A stretch of DNA of 64,000 nucleotides from Algoriphagus boseongensis (GCF_004362805.1 NZ_SNYF01000006.1:620001-684000); one strand, 5' to 3'; positions 8,847 to 17,842 are shown, numbered from the stretch's first letter. The notes: a model not told the origin generated them from the sequence alone. Program-made: numbers and translations.

Positions 8847-10191
8847 AGGATTCCTCCTGCACACTTTCATTGGCAGTGAGCGGATTATTTTTTCGGATCA
8901 TTCCTTCGGGAAGTTCTCCTTCTGTACTTGCCACCACGGTGGTTACCACCACGTCTCCAGTTACGTTTACGACAGTTCGGAACATATCCAAAATTCTATC
9001 AGGAGCCATAATTAACGCGATTCCAGCAGCTGGAACTCCAATGGATTCTAATACCACAATCAGCATAATCAAACCTGCACCCGGAACGCCAGCCGATCCG
9101 ATGGCAGCCAAAGTCGAAGTCAATACGATCATCAATTGCTGGGAAAGGCTCAAATCCATACCTAAAGCTTGGGCAATGAAAACTGCCGCCACACTTTGGT
9201 AAAGACTGGTTCCGTTCATATTGATTGTAGCTCCTAGCGGTAAAACGAAACTGGTGATGTTTTCAGAAACACCCAATTCCTCCTCCGTAAGTTTCATAGT
9301 TACCGGAAGGGTAGCGGAACTGGAACTGGTTGAAAACGCCAATAATTGAGCTGGACGAATTGCTTTAAAGAAATCTGCGTACTTGACCTTGGTAAAACTT
9401 TTCAGGAGAAGTGGATAAATCACCAGCATCATAAAGAACAAACCTCCCAAGACAATCAAACTGTACTTAAGCAAAGCCAATAATAGGTCTACCGCAGCAT
9501 CTGGATTATCTCCTGCGATTTCTACGATCAGGGAAGCCATCAAAGCAAACACACCATAAGGAGCGATCAGCATGACATAATTGACGATTTGGATGATCAC
9601 GTCATTGAATCCGTCGAAGAAAGTAATAACAGGGTCCGCTTTGGATTTAGGGATCTGAAGAAGGGCTATACCTGCAATGATTGCGAAAAACACCACTTGA
9701 AGCATTGCCGCATTGTCTGTAGTGGCTTGAAAAAGGTTTTGAGGAACCATATCCACTATGGGTTGAAGAGGACTTTGCTCCTGCAATTCAGCCGCCGCTT
9801 GTGCTCTCTGTCCTGCATCACCTTCATACATTTTCATCAAATTCTCCCGGGTTTCAGCTGGTAGGCCTTTTCCAGGTACCAGTACATTTACCAGCAAAAG
9901 ACCGGTGCAGATGGCTATTACGGTTGTAATCAAGAAGGTAATGATTGTTTTTCCACCGATTCGACTCAATTTGGAGATATCACCCAAGTTGGAAACCCCG
10001 ATAATCAGAGAGGCCAATACCAAGGGCATTGCTATCATTTTTAAGCCATTGATGAAAATAGTACCAATAGGTTTGATCCAATCCAAGGTAAGCCATGCAG
10101 GAATGCCGGTTTTAATGGCTGTGATTCCGTAAATCAAGCCTAAAACCAATCCTATGATGATCTGAGTATGTAAGGGTATTTTTTTCAACAT
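8845..10191 (-). CDS. Dicarboxylate/amino acid:cation symporter (DAACS family)
   Basis: 448 residues with the multi-helix architecture of the GltP/GltT/DctA family in the inner membrane. Diagnostic motifs are the serine-rich hairpin (AFSTSSSSATLPVT), the MNGTSLYQ version of the NMDGT substrate/sodium motif, and GVPGAGL in the second hairpin. An inserted stretch rich in Glu and Ala (EGDAGQRAQAAAELQEQ) lies between early helices. It probably takes up glutamate, aspartate or a C4-dicarboxylate with Na+ or H+. It is 8 bp downstream of aroC on the same strand and probably shares its transcript. Confidence 0.9.
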   Translation of the reverse strand: MLKKIPLHTQIIIGLVLGLIYGITAIKTGIPAWLTLDWIKPIGTIFINGLKMIAMPLVLASLIIGVSNLGDISKLSRIGGKTIITFLITTVIAICTGLLLVNVLVPGKGLPAETRENLMKMYEGDAGQRAQAAAELQEQSPLQPIVDMVPQNLFQATTDNAAMLQVVFFAIIAGIALLQIPKSKADPVITFFDGFNDVIIQIVNYVMLIAPYGVFALMASLIVEIAGDNPDAAVDLLLALLKYSLIVLGGLFFMMLVIYPLLLKSFTKVKYADFFKAIRPAQLLAFSTSSSSATLPVTMKLTEEELGVSENITSFVLPLGATINMNGTSLYQSVAAVFIAQALGMDLSLSQQLMIVLTSTLAAIGSAGVPGAGLIMLIVVLESIGVPAAGIALIMAPDRILDMFRTVVNVTGDVVVTTVVASTEGELPEGMIRKNNPLTANESVQEES

Positions 10192-10199
10192 GTCGTAGT

Positions 10200-11285
10200 T
10201 TATATATCTTCAAGTTTATTGGTTTTGGACAAAAGAAGGTAGTCAGCTATGACCAAGGCGGCCATAGCCTCCACGATTGGTACTGCTCGTGGCACTACAC
10301 ATGGATCGTGACGTCCTTTTCCACTTACCGTGACACTTTCTCCGGCTTCATTTACAGATTCCTGGTCCTGCATAATTGTGGCAACTGGTTTAAAAGCTAC
10401 CCGGAAATAAATATCCTCACCGTTACTGATTCCACCCTGGATTCCCCCGGAATGATTCGAAAGCGTATGGACTTTTCCATCTTTTTGAGCAAAGGTGTCA
10501 TTATGCTGGGAGCCTCTCATTTTCACTCCTTCAAATCCACTTCCGTACTCAAATCCTTTTACGGCATTGATGCTAAGCATGGCCTTTCCTAACTCTGAAT
10601 GGAGGCGATCAAAAACAGGTTCTCCCAATCCCACTGGGGTATTTTGAATGACACAAGTGATGACTCCACCAATGGTATCACGATCCAGTCTGACTGAATC
10701 GATCAAGGAAATCATCCTTTCGGCCATTTCTGGATCAGGGCATCTGACGATGTTTTCCTCTGCTAAGTCAAGGTTTAATTCCTGATAGGGTTTTTCTAAA
10801 GTCAGGTCACCAACCTGGGAGACAAAGGCGTTGAATTTGATTCCTTTGCTTGCTAAAAATTGCTTGGCGATAGCCCCAGCAGCTACTCTGGCAGCTGTTT
10901 CTCTGGCACTGGATCTTCCTCCTCCCCGGTAATCACGGATTCCGTATTTTTCGAAATAGGTATAATCGGCATGAGAGGGGCGGAATTTGTCTGCGATATG
11001 GGAATAGTCCTTACTCTTCTGGTCAGCGTTTTTGATGACAATTCCGATTGGAGTCCCTGTTGTTTTTCCTTCAAAAACTCCGGAAAGGATTTCGATTTCG
11101 TCTTCTTCTTTCCGCTGCGTAGTGATTTTGGATTGTCCTGGCTTACGGCGTTGCATTTCCTTTTGGATTTTTGCCTCATCCAATTCCAATCCAGCAGGGC
11201 AACCTTCAACGATTGCTCCTAAAGCTTTTCCGTGTGATTCACCAAAGGTGGTGACCCTGAAAAGCCTTCCAAATGAATTGCCCAT
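10200..11285 (-). CDS. aroC: Chorismate synthase
   Basis: Last step of the shikimate pathway, EPSP to chorismate, using reduced FMN. 361 residues. Family signatures are present: [18 protein letters not shown] at the N-terminus, [14 protein letters not shown], and [19 protein letters not shown]. The ATG shares its A with the TAA of the upstream batD-like gene (TAATG), so translation is likely coupled. Downstream comes the symporter after 8 bp. aroQ is close by but on the other strand. Confidence 0.97.
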   Translation of the reverse strand: MGNSFGRLFRVTTFGESHGKALGAIVEGCPAGLELDEAKIQKEMQRRKPGQSKITTQRKEEDEIEILSGVFEGKTTGTPIGIVIKNADQKSKDYSHIADKFRPSHADYTYFEKYGIRDYRGGGRSSARETAARVAAGAIAKQFLASKGIKFNAFVSQVGDLTLEKPYQELNLDLAEENIVRCPDPEMAERMISLIDSVRLDRDTIGGVITCVIQNTPVGLGEPVFDRLHSELGKAMLSINAVKGFEYGSGFEGVKMRGSQHNDTFAQKDGKVHTLSNHSGGIQGGISNGEDIYFRVAFKPVATIMQDQESVNEAGESVTVSGKGRHDPCVVPRAVPIVEAMAALVIADYLLLSKTNKLEDI

Positions 11286-12730
11286 TATTTTTTTCTAATT
11301 ATCAGGACCGAGAGTAAGATCACTGCTCCCAGTAGGAGCAGGTTGATTGCGGTCGTAAAATAGTATTTATATTTCTCGTTTGAAAACTGGTTGTTTTCCG
11401 TAGAAATTCGATCATATAAGCCACCCAGCCTTTGGGCCGATAGGGCTTGATTGACTTTGGACTCGCCCGAAACAATAATTTTTGCCTCTGGACGAAGGGT
11501 GTCATAAACTGCCCTCACCGGATCAAAATAAATCCAATTGAAGTAGTCCTTGAGATTGTATTCCCCTGCCTCATTGAGAGTTACGAAATAATTGTATTCC
11601 TTTATCCCAGAAACTCGACCGTAGCCCCGGTTGATTTGTTGCCTCACGTTAGGATCGTAGGTATTAAGATTTGGGCCAGGAAGACGCTTGGGTTCTGCGA
11701 TGGAATTGATGTTTCCTACACCGTTGATTCCAAAATTGTAATTGAATCCTTTTCCAGTTTCTACTTCCAAAGTTGAAATGTTTTCTCGAAGCTGGTATAC
11801 CCCAACGCTTACCTCGTTTTTCAGTGGGTGAGGGGGCAAAGGCTTTACTGTGATGGTTTTGGCAGAGGAGTAGAAAGTTTTGAAATCTTCCTGCCTATTG
11901 GCGCCAAAGAAGGTTGGATTTTTCGCCACTCTGTATTTGATCATTTCCCAAGGCACTCTGGGAATTTCTATTTTTCCTTCAGAGAATGGGAAAAATGTCG
12001 CCTCATAGACCTTGAATTTTTGCCAACGCTTCCCGTTTAGGTCGACTACCTGGGGTTCGATATTCGTGATATTGAAGTTTTCCTCCCAGGCATTTCCGGG
12101 CTTGATTCTTTTCAATATTGCATCCAATTGTCTTCCGGGTTCATAAAACTGAAAAGGTGCCTGGTTTTGCTCAGACATGTAAAAGGCAATATTTACCGTA
12201 AAGCCTTCACCTGCAAAAACCTCATCCTTATCTACAGAGACCGAGAAAAAGGCGTCATCTTCCAATTCGATGTATTCAGGTTCTTCCGCATTTCTTCCAA
12301 AAAAGTCCGCAAAGGGGTCAAATACATCTCCACCCGACGCTTGGGAGCTTACAGCATCTGTCACAGTAATTCTTTTTCCTGCCGAAGCATAGGACTCTCC
12401 GTTGATCAAAATGGAAAAATTCCCTAGAGTAAATTGCCCTTTTCTTGAGGGCTTATAGTATTGAATGATACTATTGGAGCTGCTCATTCTTCCGTTGATA
12501 ATATTCATGGAAGAGGATTGGGAAATGCCCTGTTTTTGAAATCCCGGAATCTCGGGAAATTGATCGTAGGACTTAATCTTATCGTCTGATAATGTCACCT
12601 TGATGGTGAAAGTCTCATTTAAGCCTATTTCATCCGGTCCAAGCTCGATCTGTACTTCTTGTCCATAGGCGTTGCCTGCCAAAATTAAGGCTGCACATAC
12701 GAATAGGAGTCTGATGATCGTTTTTATCAT
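11285..12730 (-). CDS. BatD-like membrane-anchored protein (oxygen tolerance family)
   Basis: 481 residues from the ATG at 12730, which places a signal peptide ([20 protein letters not shown]) at the start; an upstream ATG at 12784 would add 18 residues that spoil it. It has beta-rich repeats typical of BatD ([20 protein letters not shown] at the beginning, repeated Ig-like modules), and a single C-terminal helix ([20 protein letters not shown]) with a short positive tail. It is likely anchored in the inner membrane with the bulk in the periplasm. BatA/B/C partners are not in the window. Function of the family is poorly known. The stop overlaps the aroC start. Confidence 0.85.
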   Translation of the reverse strand: MIKTIIRLLFVCAALILAGNAYGQEVQIELGPDEIGLNETFTIKVTLSDDKIKSYDQFPEIPGFQKQGISQSSSMNIINGRMSSSNSIIQYYKPSRKGQFTLGNFSILINGESYASAGKRITVTDAVSSQASGGDVFDPFADFFGRNAEEPEYIELEDDAFFSVSVDKDEVFAGEGFTVNIAFYMSEQNQAPFQFYEPGRQLDAILKRIKPGNAWEENFNITNIEPQVVDLNGKRWQKFKVYEATFFPFSEGKIEIPRVPWEMIKYRVAKNPTFFGANRQEDFKTFYSSAKTITVKPLPPHPLKNEVSVGVYQLRENISTLEVETGKGFNYNFGINGVGNINSIAEPKRLPGPNLNTYDPNVRQQINRGYGRVSGIKEYNYFVTLNEAGEYNLKDYFNWIYFDPVRAVYDTLRPEAKIIVSGESKVNQALSAQRLGGLYDRISTENNQFSNEKYKYYFTTAINLLLLGAVILLSVLIIRKK

Positions 12731-12845
12731 GGTTGCGAAAATAGGGATAATTCTATTCTTAAAGCTTCCAAAATAACGTAACATATCCCGAAATGACTTC
12801 GTAGGTAACCTTAAAATCAGTTAATAAACCCAAATCAGATAAGCT

Positions 12846-13034
12846 ATGCTAGAATATGTGAAGACCATTTTGCAAAAAGTCAGCTTCAGCAAGTATTTGT
12901 TTGAGCGAGAATTAAAAAAAGGCCTTCGGTATTTATTGCCGAGCGAAATTGAAGAATTCAGAGATTGGTGCTATGCAATGTTTAGTCAAGTGTACCTTTC
13001 TGTATTAAACCGTCATTTTAAACCAGCTTATTAA
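12846..13034 (+). CDS. Small conserved protein of unknown function
   Basis: 62 residues (MLEYVKTILQKVSFSKYLFE..., ending LNRHFKPAY). It looks helical, basic and without membrane segment. I recognise the type as a short conserved Bacteroidota protein with the pattern KTILQKVSF - ELKKGLRYLLPSEIEE - WCYAMF, but no function is known to me. It stands alone between divergent batD-like and convergent amt and is followed by a strong terminator, which supports a real transcript. Confidence 0.7.
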   Translation: MLEYVKTILQKVSFSKYLFERELKKGLRYLLPSEIEEFRDWCYAMFSQVYLSVLNRHFKPAY

Positions 13035-13053
13035 TTCACTATCAAAAAAAACT

Positions 13054-13090
13054 AAGCCCCGGAAGTTTTCAATTTCCGGGGCTTTTTCTT
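13054..13090. terminator. Intrinsic terminator between small gene and amt
   Basis: Perfect 11-bp stem AAGCCCCGGAA / TTCCGGGGCTT with 9-base loop, A-run before and T-run after, so it can act in both directions between the convergent genes. Confidence 0.85.
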
Positions 13091-13110
13091 GTAAGGTTAG
13101 TTTAGTTTAA

Positions 13111-14352
13111 TCAGTCTTTTGTAGCAAAATCCGGATAAGCTCTCATGCTGTGTTCGTTGATATCCAGTCCTTCGGTTTCTTCTTTTTCATCCACGCGAAT
13201 ACCCACTGTCTTTTTCAAAGTGAAGAAAATTAACCATGCAGATCCGAAGCATAATACCGCGGTAGCTCCAATTCCGATAAGTTGAGAGATCACCTGACTC
13301 ATGCCGGCAAGGTCACCAAATAGGCCAACAGCCAAGGTTCCCCAAATACCGCCAATCAAGTGTACAGAAATGGCACCCACAGGATCATCGATTTTTAGCT
13401 TGTCAAATAATACCACGCCAAATACCACTAATCCACCGCCAACGAATCCGATTATGATAGAATCTATGATTCCCATTTGGTCAGCACCGGCAGTGATTCC
13501 TACCAAGCCAGCCAAAATGCCGTTAAGCACCATGGTGATATCATAGGTTTTGAATTTCAAATAAGAAACGATCAAGGCACCAAAAGCACCAGCAGCGGCA
13601 GCCATGGAAGTGGTTACAAATACCTTGGATACCAGTCCTGGATCTGCACTTAAAACAGAACCTCCATTAAATCCAAACCAGCCTAACCAAAGTAAAAATA
13701 CCCCGATTACTGCCAAGGGAATGTTGTGGCCTGGAATCGCTTTCATGCCTTGCGGAGTGTATTTACCCAATCTTGGTCCTAGAAGCATTGCTCCTACCAA
13801 AGCTCCCCAGCCACCAACAGAGTGAACGATGGTAGATCCTGCGAAATCATAAAAAGGAGTTTCCATAGCATTTAAGAATCCTCCTCCCCACTTCCACATT
13901 CCAACCATTGGATAAATGATGGCTACGTAGATGATGGAGAAAGTGATAAATGGACCTAACTTAACTCGCTCCGCAACTGCTCCAGAAACAATTGTGGCTG
14001 CTGTAGCCGCAAACATAGCCTGGAAAATGAAGTCAGTAAAGTAAGTGTAGCCAGCGTTATAGTTGCTGGTATCCCAGCCTTCAGGGAGCTCAAGTCCAAA
14101 TCCGGCGAAGCCAAAAAACGCCCCGGCGAAATCGCCTCCAGGATACATTAAATTAAATCCTACCAAGGCATAGGTAAGTAATCCTATGGCAGGAATGATG
14201 GTGTTTTTGAACAAAATGTTCACTGTGTTTTTGGAGCGGGTTAGTCCAGCTTCCAAAGTGGCAAAGCCCAAGTGCATGATGAAAACCAAAAAGGTGGCAA
14301 TCATCATCCAGAGATTATTGACCGTAAATAGGTCTTGTATTGGTTCTTCCAT
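13111..14352 (-). CDS. amt: Ammonium transporter
   Basis: 413 residues, about 11 transmembrane helices, Amt/MEP/Rh family. Family blocks visible are MHLGFATLEAGLTRSKNT, the DFAGSTIVHSVGGWGALVGA segment around the first conserved pore His, and SVHLIGGIWGTLAVGLFGD around the second. It moves ammonium into the cell across the inner membrane. It lies 33 bp downstream of the PII gene on the same strand, the common glnK-amtB arrangement in which PII blocks the channel when nitrogen is plentiful. A terminator follows the gene. Confidence 0.97.
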   Translation of the reverse strand: MEEPIQDLFTVNNLWMMIATFLVFIMHLGFATLEAGLTRSKNTVNILFKNTIIPAIGLLTYALVGFNLMYPGGDFAGAFFGFAGFGLELPEGWDTSNYNAGYTYFTDFIFQAMFAATAATIVSGAVAERVKLGPFITFSIIYVAIIYPMVGMWKWGGGFLNAMETPFYDFAGSTIVHSVGGWGALVGAMLLGPRLGKYTPQGMKAIPGHNIPLAVIGVFLLWLGWFGFNGGSVLSADPGLVSKVFVTTSMAAAAGAFGALIVSYLKFKTYDITMVLNGILAGLVGITAGADQMGIIDSIIIGFVGGGLVVFGVVLFDKLKIDDPVGAISVHLIGGIWGTLAVGLFGDLAGMSQVISQLIGIGATAVLCFGSAWLIFFTLKKTVGIRVDEKEETEGLDINEHSMRAYPDFATKD

Positions 14353-14385
14353 TGGTCTAAATAGGTTCGAGGTGAGTAGGTTTGA

Positions 14386-14724
14386 TTAAAGGGCAGCTTC
14401 TCCGGTGTCGTTGTTTCGGATTCGGTAAGCTTCGAGGACATCGTAAACGAAAATTTTTCCGTCGCCGACTTCTCCGGTTTTTCCCTCGGAAAGGATGCAT
14501 TTGATTACTGCTTCCGATAAATCATCCGGAACTACTATTTCCAATTTGGTTCTGGGAATGTAAGCCGGTTCATAGGCCACGCCTCGATACATTTCTTGTC
14601 GGGCATGCTCAAATCCCATCCCTTTGATTTCATAGAAGGAGAGAAATTTCACTCCAAGCTTTGAAACACAGGTATGGATTTGATCAAAACGGGAAGTCCG
14701 AATGATCGCTTCAATTTTTTTCAT
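14386..14724 (-). CDS. glnK: Nitrogen regulatory protein PII
   Basis: 112 residues, the standard PII length. The T-loop carries Tyr51 (GVAYEPAYIPRTK), the residue uridylylated in proteobacterial PII, and the C-terminal signature GDGKIFVYDVLEAYRIR is intact. It senses ATP/ADP and 2-oxoglutarate and controls its target, here most likely the Amt channel encoded just downstream. No glutamine synthetase or uridylyltransferase gene is in the window. Whether Tyr51 is modified in this organism cannot be told from sequence. Confidence 0.95.
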   Translation of the reverse strand: MKKIEAIIRTSRFDQIHTCVSKLGVKFLSFYEIKGMGFEHARQEMYRGVAYEPAYIPRTKLEIVVPDDLSEAVIKCILSEGKTGEVGDGKIFVYDVLEAYRIRNNDTGEAAL

Positions 14725-14941
14725 TTTGTTAATAGGTTAAATGGTTTTTTGAGATAATGGCATGAAAGTAAGATATTTTTTAAAACAAAATCAAAAATAG
14801 GGTTAAAAAATAACCGGTATTGAAAAAATTTACACAAGAAATATTGGATCATGGGTTGTTTTTTATCCCGATTAAATAAAATCAATCGATTTCTGATCAA
14901 AATTGGGTAAAAATGAAACTTAAGGCTTGAATTAAGTCCAG
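14725..14941. other. Non-coding A/T-rich divergent region upstream of glnK
   Basis: About 217 bases (274 up to the next gene) with no plausible gene. It must hold the glnK-amt promoter on the minus strand. The nearest match is TACTTTC (14764-14770, read on minus), which lacks the final G of TAnnTTTG. No clear operator repeat was seen. Confidence 0.4.
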
Positions 14942-14972
14942 TTTGGTCAAAGCAGATAAAAAACTAATTTTG
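14942..14972 (+). promoter_or_regulatory. Bacteroidota-type promoter of the nucleotidyltransferase gene
   Basis: TTTG at 14942-14945, 19-base spacer, TAATTTTG at 14965-14972, an excellent match to TTTG-N19-TAnnTTTG. The ATG is 26 bases after the -7 box. Confidence 0.75.
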
Positions 14973-14998
14973 CCAGCGTTTTTTACCAAGAGATATAC

Positions 14999-15904
14999 AT
15001 GACTAATAAACCAACACTTCTTGTGCTTGCAGCCGGAATGGGCAGCAGATATGGAGGAAATAAGCAGATTGACGGTTTTGGCCCAAACGGGGAGACCATA
15101 TTAGAATATTCAATTTTTGATGCGATTCGGGCTGGATTCGGAAAAGTAGTATTCATTGTCCGTCAGGAAATTTTGGAAGTGGCTAAGGAGAAGTTTCTGC
15201 CCAAGCTCGAAGGAAAAATCGAAGTGGATTGGGTGATCCAGTCTTTGGATAGTTTTGTTCCGGATCATTTGAAGCAAGGGGGAAGAACCAAGCCTTACGG
15301 AACTGCCCATGCCGTGCTTTGTGCCAAAGATGCCATCCAAGAGCCATTTGCCGTGATCAATGCGGATGATTTCTATGGGAAAGAAGCCTTTGAGGTATTG
15401 GGAAAATTCCTTTCTAAGGAGGTAAAGCCAGATCTACATGCCATGGTAGGCTATGCGATTCAAAACGTACTTTCTGAAAATGGAACCGTTAGCCGTGGAG
15501 TCTGTGAGACCAATTCCAAAGGTCAGTTGATCGGCATGGTGGAAAGAACCTCCATCTCCAGAGAAGGGGATAAAATCGTCAGCCGTGGTGAGGGAGAAGT
15601 CTTGGAAATCGCCGAAAATACGCCCGTCAGTATGAACTTCTGGGGATTCCATCCGGATGTATTTGTGGACATCGAGGAGATGTGGAATAAATTCCTTCCA
15701 GCCAATCGAGAAAATTTGAAATCAGAATTCTATATCCCAACAGTTGCCAATAACCTGATTCAAGAAGGCAAAGCTGCTTTTGAAATCCTTGCTGGAGGCA
15801 AAACCTGGTTTGGGGTAACCTATACCGAGGATCGGCCGGTAGTGATAGAGGCACTGAAAAAGCTTCATCAGGAAGGAGAATATCCGGCAGATTTGTGGAA
15901 ATAA
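14999..15904 (+). CDS. NDP-sugar pyrophosphorylase-like nucleotidyltransferase
   Basis: 301 residues with the N-terminal nucleotide-binding signature LVLAAGMGSRYGGNKQ of sugar-1-phosphate nucleotidyltransferases, PYGTAHAVLCAK and AVINADDFYG (metal-binding Asp). It would activate a sugar 1-phosphate with an NTP in the cytoplasm. The sugar is not evident; it differs from GalU, GlmU and RmlA in its extended GPNGETILEYSIFDAIRAGF block. An APH-type kinase that could supply a HexNAc 1-phosphate lies 9 kb away, so amino-sugar salvage is one possibility. It has its own promoter and a UUCG-loop terminator, so it is monocistronic. Confidence 0.8.
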   Translation: MTNKPTLLVLAAGMGSRYGGNKQIDGFGPNGETILEYSIFDAIRAGFGKVVFIVRQEILEVAKEKFLPKLEGKIEVDWVIQSLDSFVPDHLKQGGRTKPYGTAHAVLCAKDAIQEPFAVINADDFYGKEAFEVLGKFLSKEVKPDLHAMVGYAIQNVLSENGTVSRGVCETNSKGQLIGMVERTSISREGDKIVSRGEGEVLEIAENTPVSMNFWGFHPDVFVDIEEMWNKFLPANRENLKSEFYIPTVANNLIQEGKAAFEILAGGKTWFGVTYTEDRPVVIEALKKLHQEGEYPADLWK

Positions 15905-15907
15905 TAG

Positions 15908-15932
15908 AAAGAGGCTTCGGCCTCTTTTTTTG
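15908..15932 (+). terminator. Intrinsic terminator with UUCG tetraloop
   Basis: AAAGAGGC-TTCG-GCCTCTTT followed by T-run. C(UUCG)G loops are very stable. The same sequence occurs again at 16664-16686 on the other side of the next gene. Confidence 0.9.
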
Positions 15933-15948
15933 TCAAAAAAGTACTGAA

Positions 15949-15968
15949 AATACCCAATATTGGGTATT
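15949..15968. promoter_or_regulatory. 20-bp perfect palindrome, candidate operator
   Basis: AATACCCAAT followed directly by ATTGGGTATT is an uninterrupted perfect inverted repeat. It touches the -33 element of the promoter at 15967-15997 and its centre is about 45 bases before the predicted transcription start, so it fits a dimeric regulator site. There is no T-run after it, so it is not a terminator. Confidence 0.6.
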
Positions 15969-15997
15969 GCAGACGGTTTTTAACGATTTTAGATTTG
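15967..15997 (+). promoter_or_regulatory. Promoter of the barrel gene at 16.0 kb
   Basis: TTG at 15967-15969, 20-base spacer, TAGATTTG at 15990-15997. An A/T-rich leader follows and an ATG at 16017 lies 19 bases after the -7 box. Confidence 0.6.
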
Positions 15998-16021
15998 GCG
16001 GAAAATTTAAAATTTTATGAG

Positions 16022-16053
16022 AATTCCCAATTCCCAATTCCCAATTCCCAATT
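16022..16053. repeat. Heptanucleotide tandem repeat (AATTCCC)4 plus AATT
   Basis: Four exact copies of AATTCCC at 16022-16049 and a partial fifth, followed by seven T residues (16055-16061). It lies between an ATG at 16017 and the body of the barrel gene. The unit length of 7 is not a multiple of 3, so copy-number change would shift frame. Confidence 0.9.
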
Positions 16054-16059
16054 ATTTTT

Positions 16060-16659
16060 TTGAGTGCACAGTTCAATAAAGTGTTAAAACAGATTTTCGA
16101 TTATCTCGCTTTAAGCTCTCTTTCCAGTATAGGTAAAAAGATCATTCTGGTTGGAGGTTTTGCTTTTTTACTAAACTATTCCTCTTTTGGTCAAACTGAA
16201 AAAGAGCTTCGGCTTAACCTAATCAATCCAGGAATTGTTTGGGAAAATCCGATTGGTACAAATAAGACCATTGAACTAAATTTGGGTATAGGTTATAATG
16301 GTTCTTATCCAGAATTGAATACTGAATATGGTGAAAATGGTTTTCAGGGTCAGCTCGCTCCCTTTTTGGATGTTCAGGCAAGAAGTTATTATAATATCCG
16401 GAAGATTGCTGAGAATGGTCGGAGAAGCCGGAATTTCATTGCGTTGAGATACCTATTTTACGGGCCGAGAATTGCCGGGAATGTGCGGACCAACGAAAAT
16501 TACAGCATGGCAGTGGGGCCGACCTGGGGATTTAAGAAGGTTTATGAGAAGTGGACAGTTTTGGGAAGTTTAGGCCCCATCTATTACTTCGATTTGACAG
16601 GTACAGGAGGTATATTTCCGATCAATTTTGAGTTCAATCTTGGATATCGTTTGAAATAG
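16060..16659 (+). CDS. Outer-membrane-type beta protein, start uncertain (possibly frame-switched)
   Basis: The open frame yields 199 residues from a TTG at 16060; a GTG at 16081 is another option. A hydrophobic export segment (KKIILVGGFAFLLNYSSFGQ) ends near residue 45, and the rest is beta-rich with aromatic strand ends, finishing INFEFNLGYRLK like a small outer-membrane barrel. No good ATG exists in this frame. An ATG with a promoter in front of it (16017) is in a different frame and stops after 20 codons because of the AATTCCC repeat; removing one repeat unit or one T would join it in frame with this gene. Function is unknown. Confidence 0.6.
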   Translation: MSAQFNKVLKQIFDYLALSSLSSIGKKIILVGGFAFLLNYSSFGQTEKELRLNLINPGIVWENPIGTNKTIELNLGIGYNGSYPELNTEYGENGFQGQLAPFLDVQARSYYNIRKIAENGRRSRNFIALRYLFYGPRIAGNVRTNENYSMAVGPTWGFKKVYEKWTVLGSLGPIYYFDLTGTGGIFPINFEFNLGYRLK

Positions 16660-16663
16660 GATA

Positions 16664-16686
16664 AAAGAGGCTTCGGCCTCTTTTTT
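16664..16686. terminator. Intrinsic terminator with UUCG tetraloop (second copy)
   Basis: AAAGAGGC-TTCG-GCCTCTTTTTT, identical to the copy at 15908. A-run on one side and T-run on the other make it usable for the convergent recF gene too. Confidence 0.85.
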
Positions 16687-17785
16687 ACTTTTTGACCACA
16701 CCTTTTTCCACCTCAAAATAGAATACTTCCGATTCTAAGCCAGCTAGGATAGTTTTGGATCGTTCTGGTCTGGCATCGGTCAAGAAAATCTGACCGAAAT
16801 TCCCCTGAGAAACCAATTCCATCAATTTGGCGATTCTCTCGTCATCCAGCTTGTCGAAAATATCATCCAAGAGAAGTAGTGGCTTTTCCCCTCTCGATTT
16901 TTCGAAAATTTCAAATTGAGCAAGTTTTAAGGCTATTATGAAAGATTTCTGTTGTCCCTGGCTCCCGATTTTTCGAATGGGATGTCCTCCTATCTGAAAA
17001 TCGAAATCATCTTTATGAATACCGGCATTGCTGTTTTTGGTAATCAGATCCTTTTGCCGAAGGCTATGGAAATACGCTCCAAAATCAGGGCGTAGAGCTT
17101 CAGTCTCATAATTGACCGAGACCTGCTCTAGTCCAGAGGAAATCTTTTTGTAATATTCTTGGAGTACTGGGGCCATTTCATCCAATAACAACTTCCTTTT
17201 TTGAGCTAACTCCACACTGAGCCGGATCAACTCCTGATCATAACTCCCTAGCAAGGTAAGGTCTCGTCCTCCTGTATCCGCAAATTGCTTGAGCAGGGCA
17301 TTTCTCTGCTTCAGGTAATGATGGTATCGGATCAATTGATCCAAATATCCATGGTCCAGTTGGGATAAAAGTCCGTCAAAAAATTTCCTTCTTCCCTCGC
17401 TTCCGCCTTTGATTAATTCCGTGTCATCCGGGGCAATAAGAACCAAAGGGATCATTCCTACATGGTCCGAGGTTTTGGGAAGAGGGCTTCCATTTTGAAA
17501 AATCTGCTTCTTTTTCCCAGCCTCAAAAGAACAGCGAACTTCCAATGGTTTATTTTCCACCTGAAACTTTCCAATGATGGAAAAAAAGTCCAAGTCGTGA
17601 GAAATGTTTAAGGTATCGCTGCTTTGAACCGCACTTTTGGTCAGGGACAAATAGTGGATAGCATCCAGAATATTCGTTTTCCCGCTACCATTGAGCCCTA
17701 CGATACAATTAATCCCCGGACTAAACCTGAGATTGGTTTTGAGATGGTTTTTAAACTGGATTAAATCAATGGACTCCAGAAGCAT
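16685..17785 (-). CDS. recF: DNA replication and repair protein RecF
   Basis: 366 residues, SMC-like ATPase that works with RecO and RecR to load RecA at gaps. The Walker A is GLNGSGKTNILDAIHYL (about residues 30-46), a signature-like region precedes LLLLDDIFDKLDDERI (Walker B and D-loop). N-terminal LIQFKNH is typical. It is divergent from pdhA with about 90 bp between them and converges on a terminator. Not in the dnaA-dnaN context seen in some phyla, which is normal for Bacteroidota. Confidence 0.95.
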   Translation of the reverse strand: MLLESIDLIQFKNHLKTNLRFSPGINCIVGLNGSGKTNILDAIHYLSLTKSAVQSSDTLNISHDLDFFSIIGKFQVENKPLEVRCSFEAGKKKQIFQNGSPLPKTSDHVGMIPLVLIAPDDTELIKGGSEGRRKFFDGLLSQLDHGYLDQLIRYHHYLKQRNALLKQFADTGGRDLTLLGSYDQELIRLSVELAQKRKLLLDEMAPVLQEYYKKISSGLEQVSVNYETEALRPDFGAYFHSLRQKDLITKNSNAGIHKDDFDFQIGGHPIRKIGSQGQQKSFIIALKLAQFEIFEKSRGEKPLLLLDDIFDKLDDERIAKLMELVSQGNFGQIFLTDARPERSKTILAGLESEVFYFEVEKGVVKK

Positions 17786-17834
17786 GGGATCGGGAATTAT
17801 TTTAGCGGTGGCCTGATTTTTAGGTCGGGATTGC

Positions 17835-17842
17835 TATATTTG
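17835..17842 (+). promoter_or_regulatory. pdhA: Candidate -7 box for pdhA
   Basis: TATATTTG matches TAnnTTTG and lies 33 bases before the pdhA ATG. No convincing -33 TTG was found at the usual spacing, so it is tentative. Confidence 0.4.

Noticed and set aside
10860..11222. 120-codon open frame opposite aroC
   Set aside because: Shadow of aroC; Ser/Phe-rich sequence without domain.
16022..16053. AATTCCC repeat considered as a CRISPR or direct-repeat array
   Set aside because: Units are head-to-tail without spacers; it is a simple tandem repeat.
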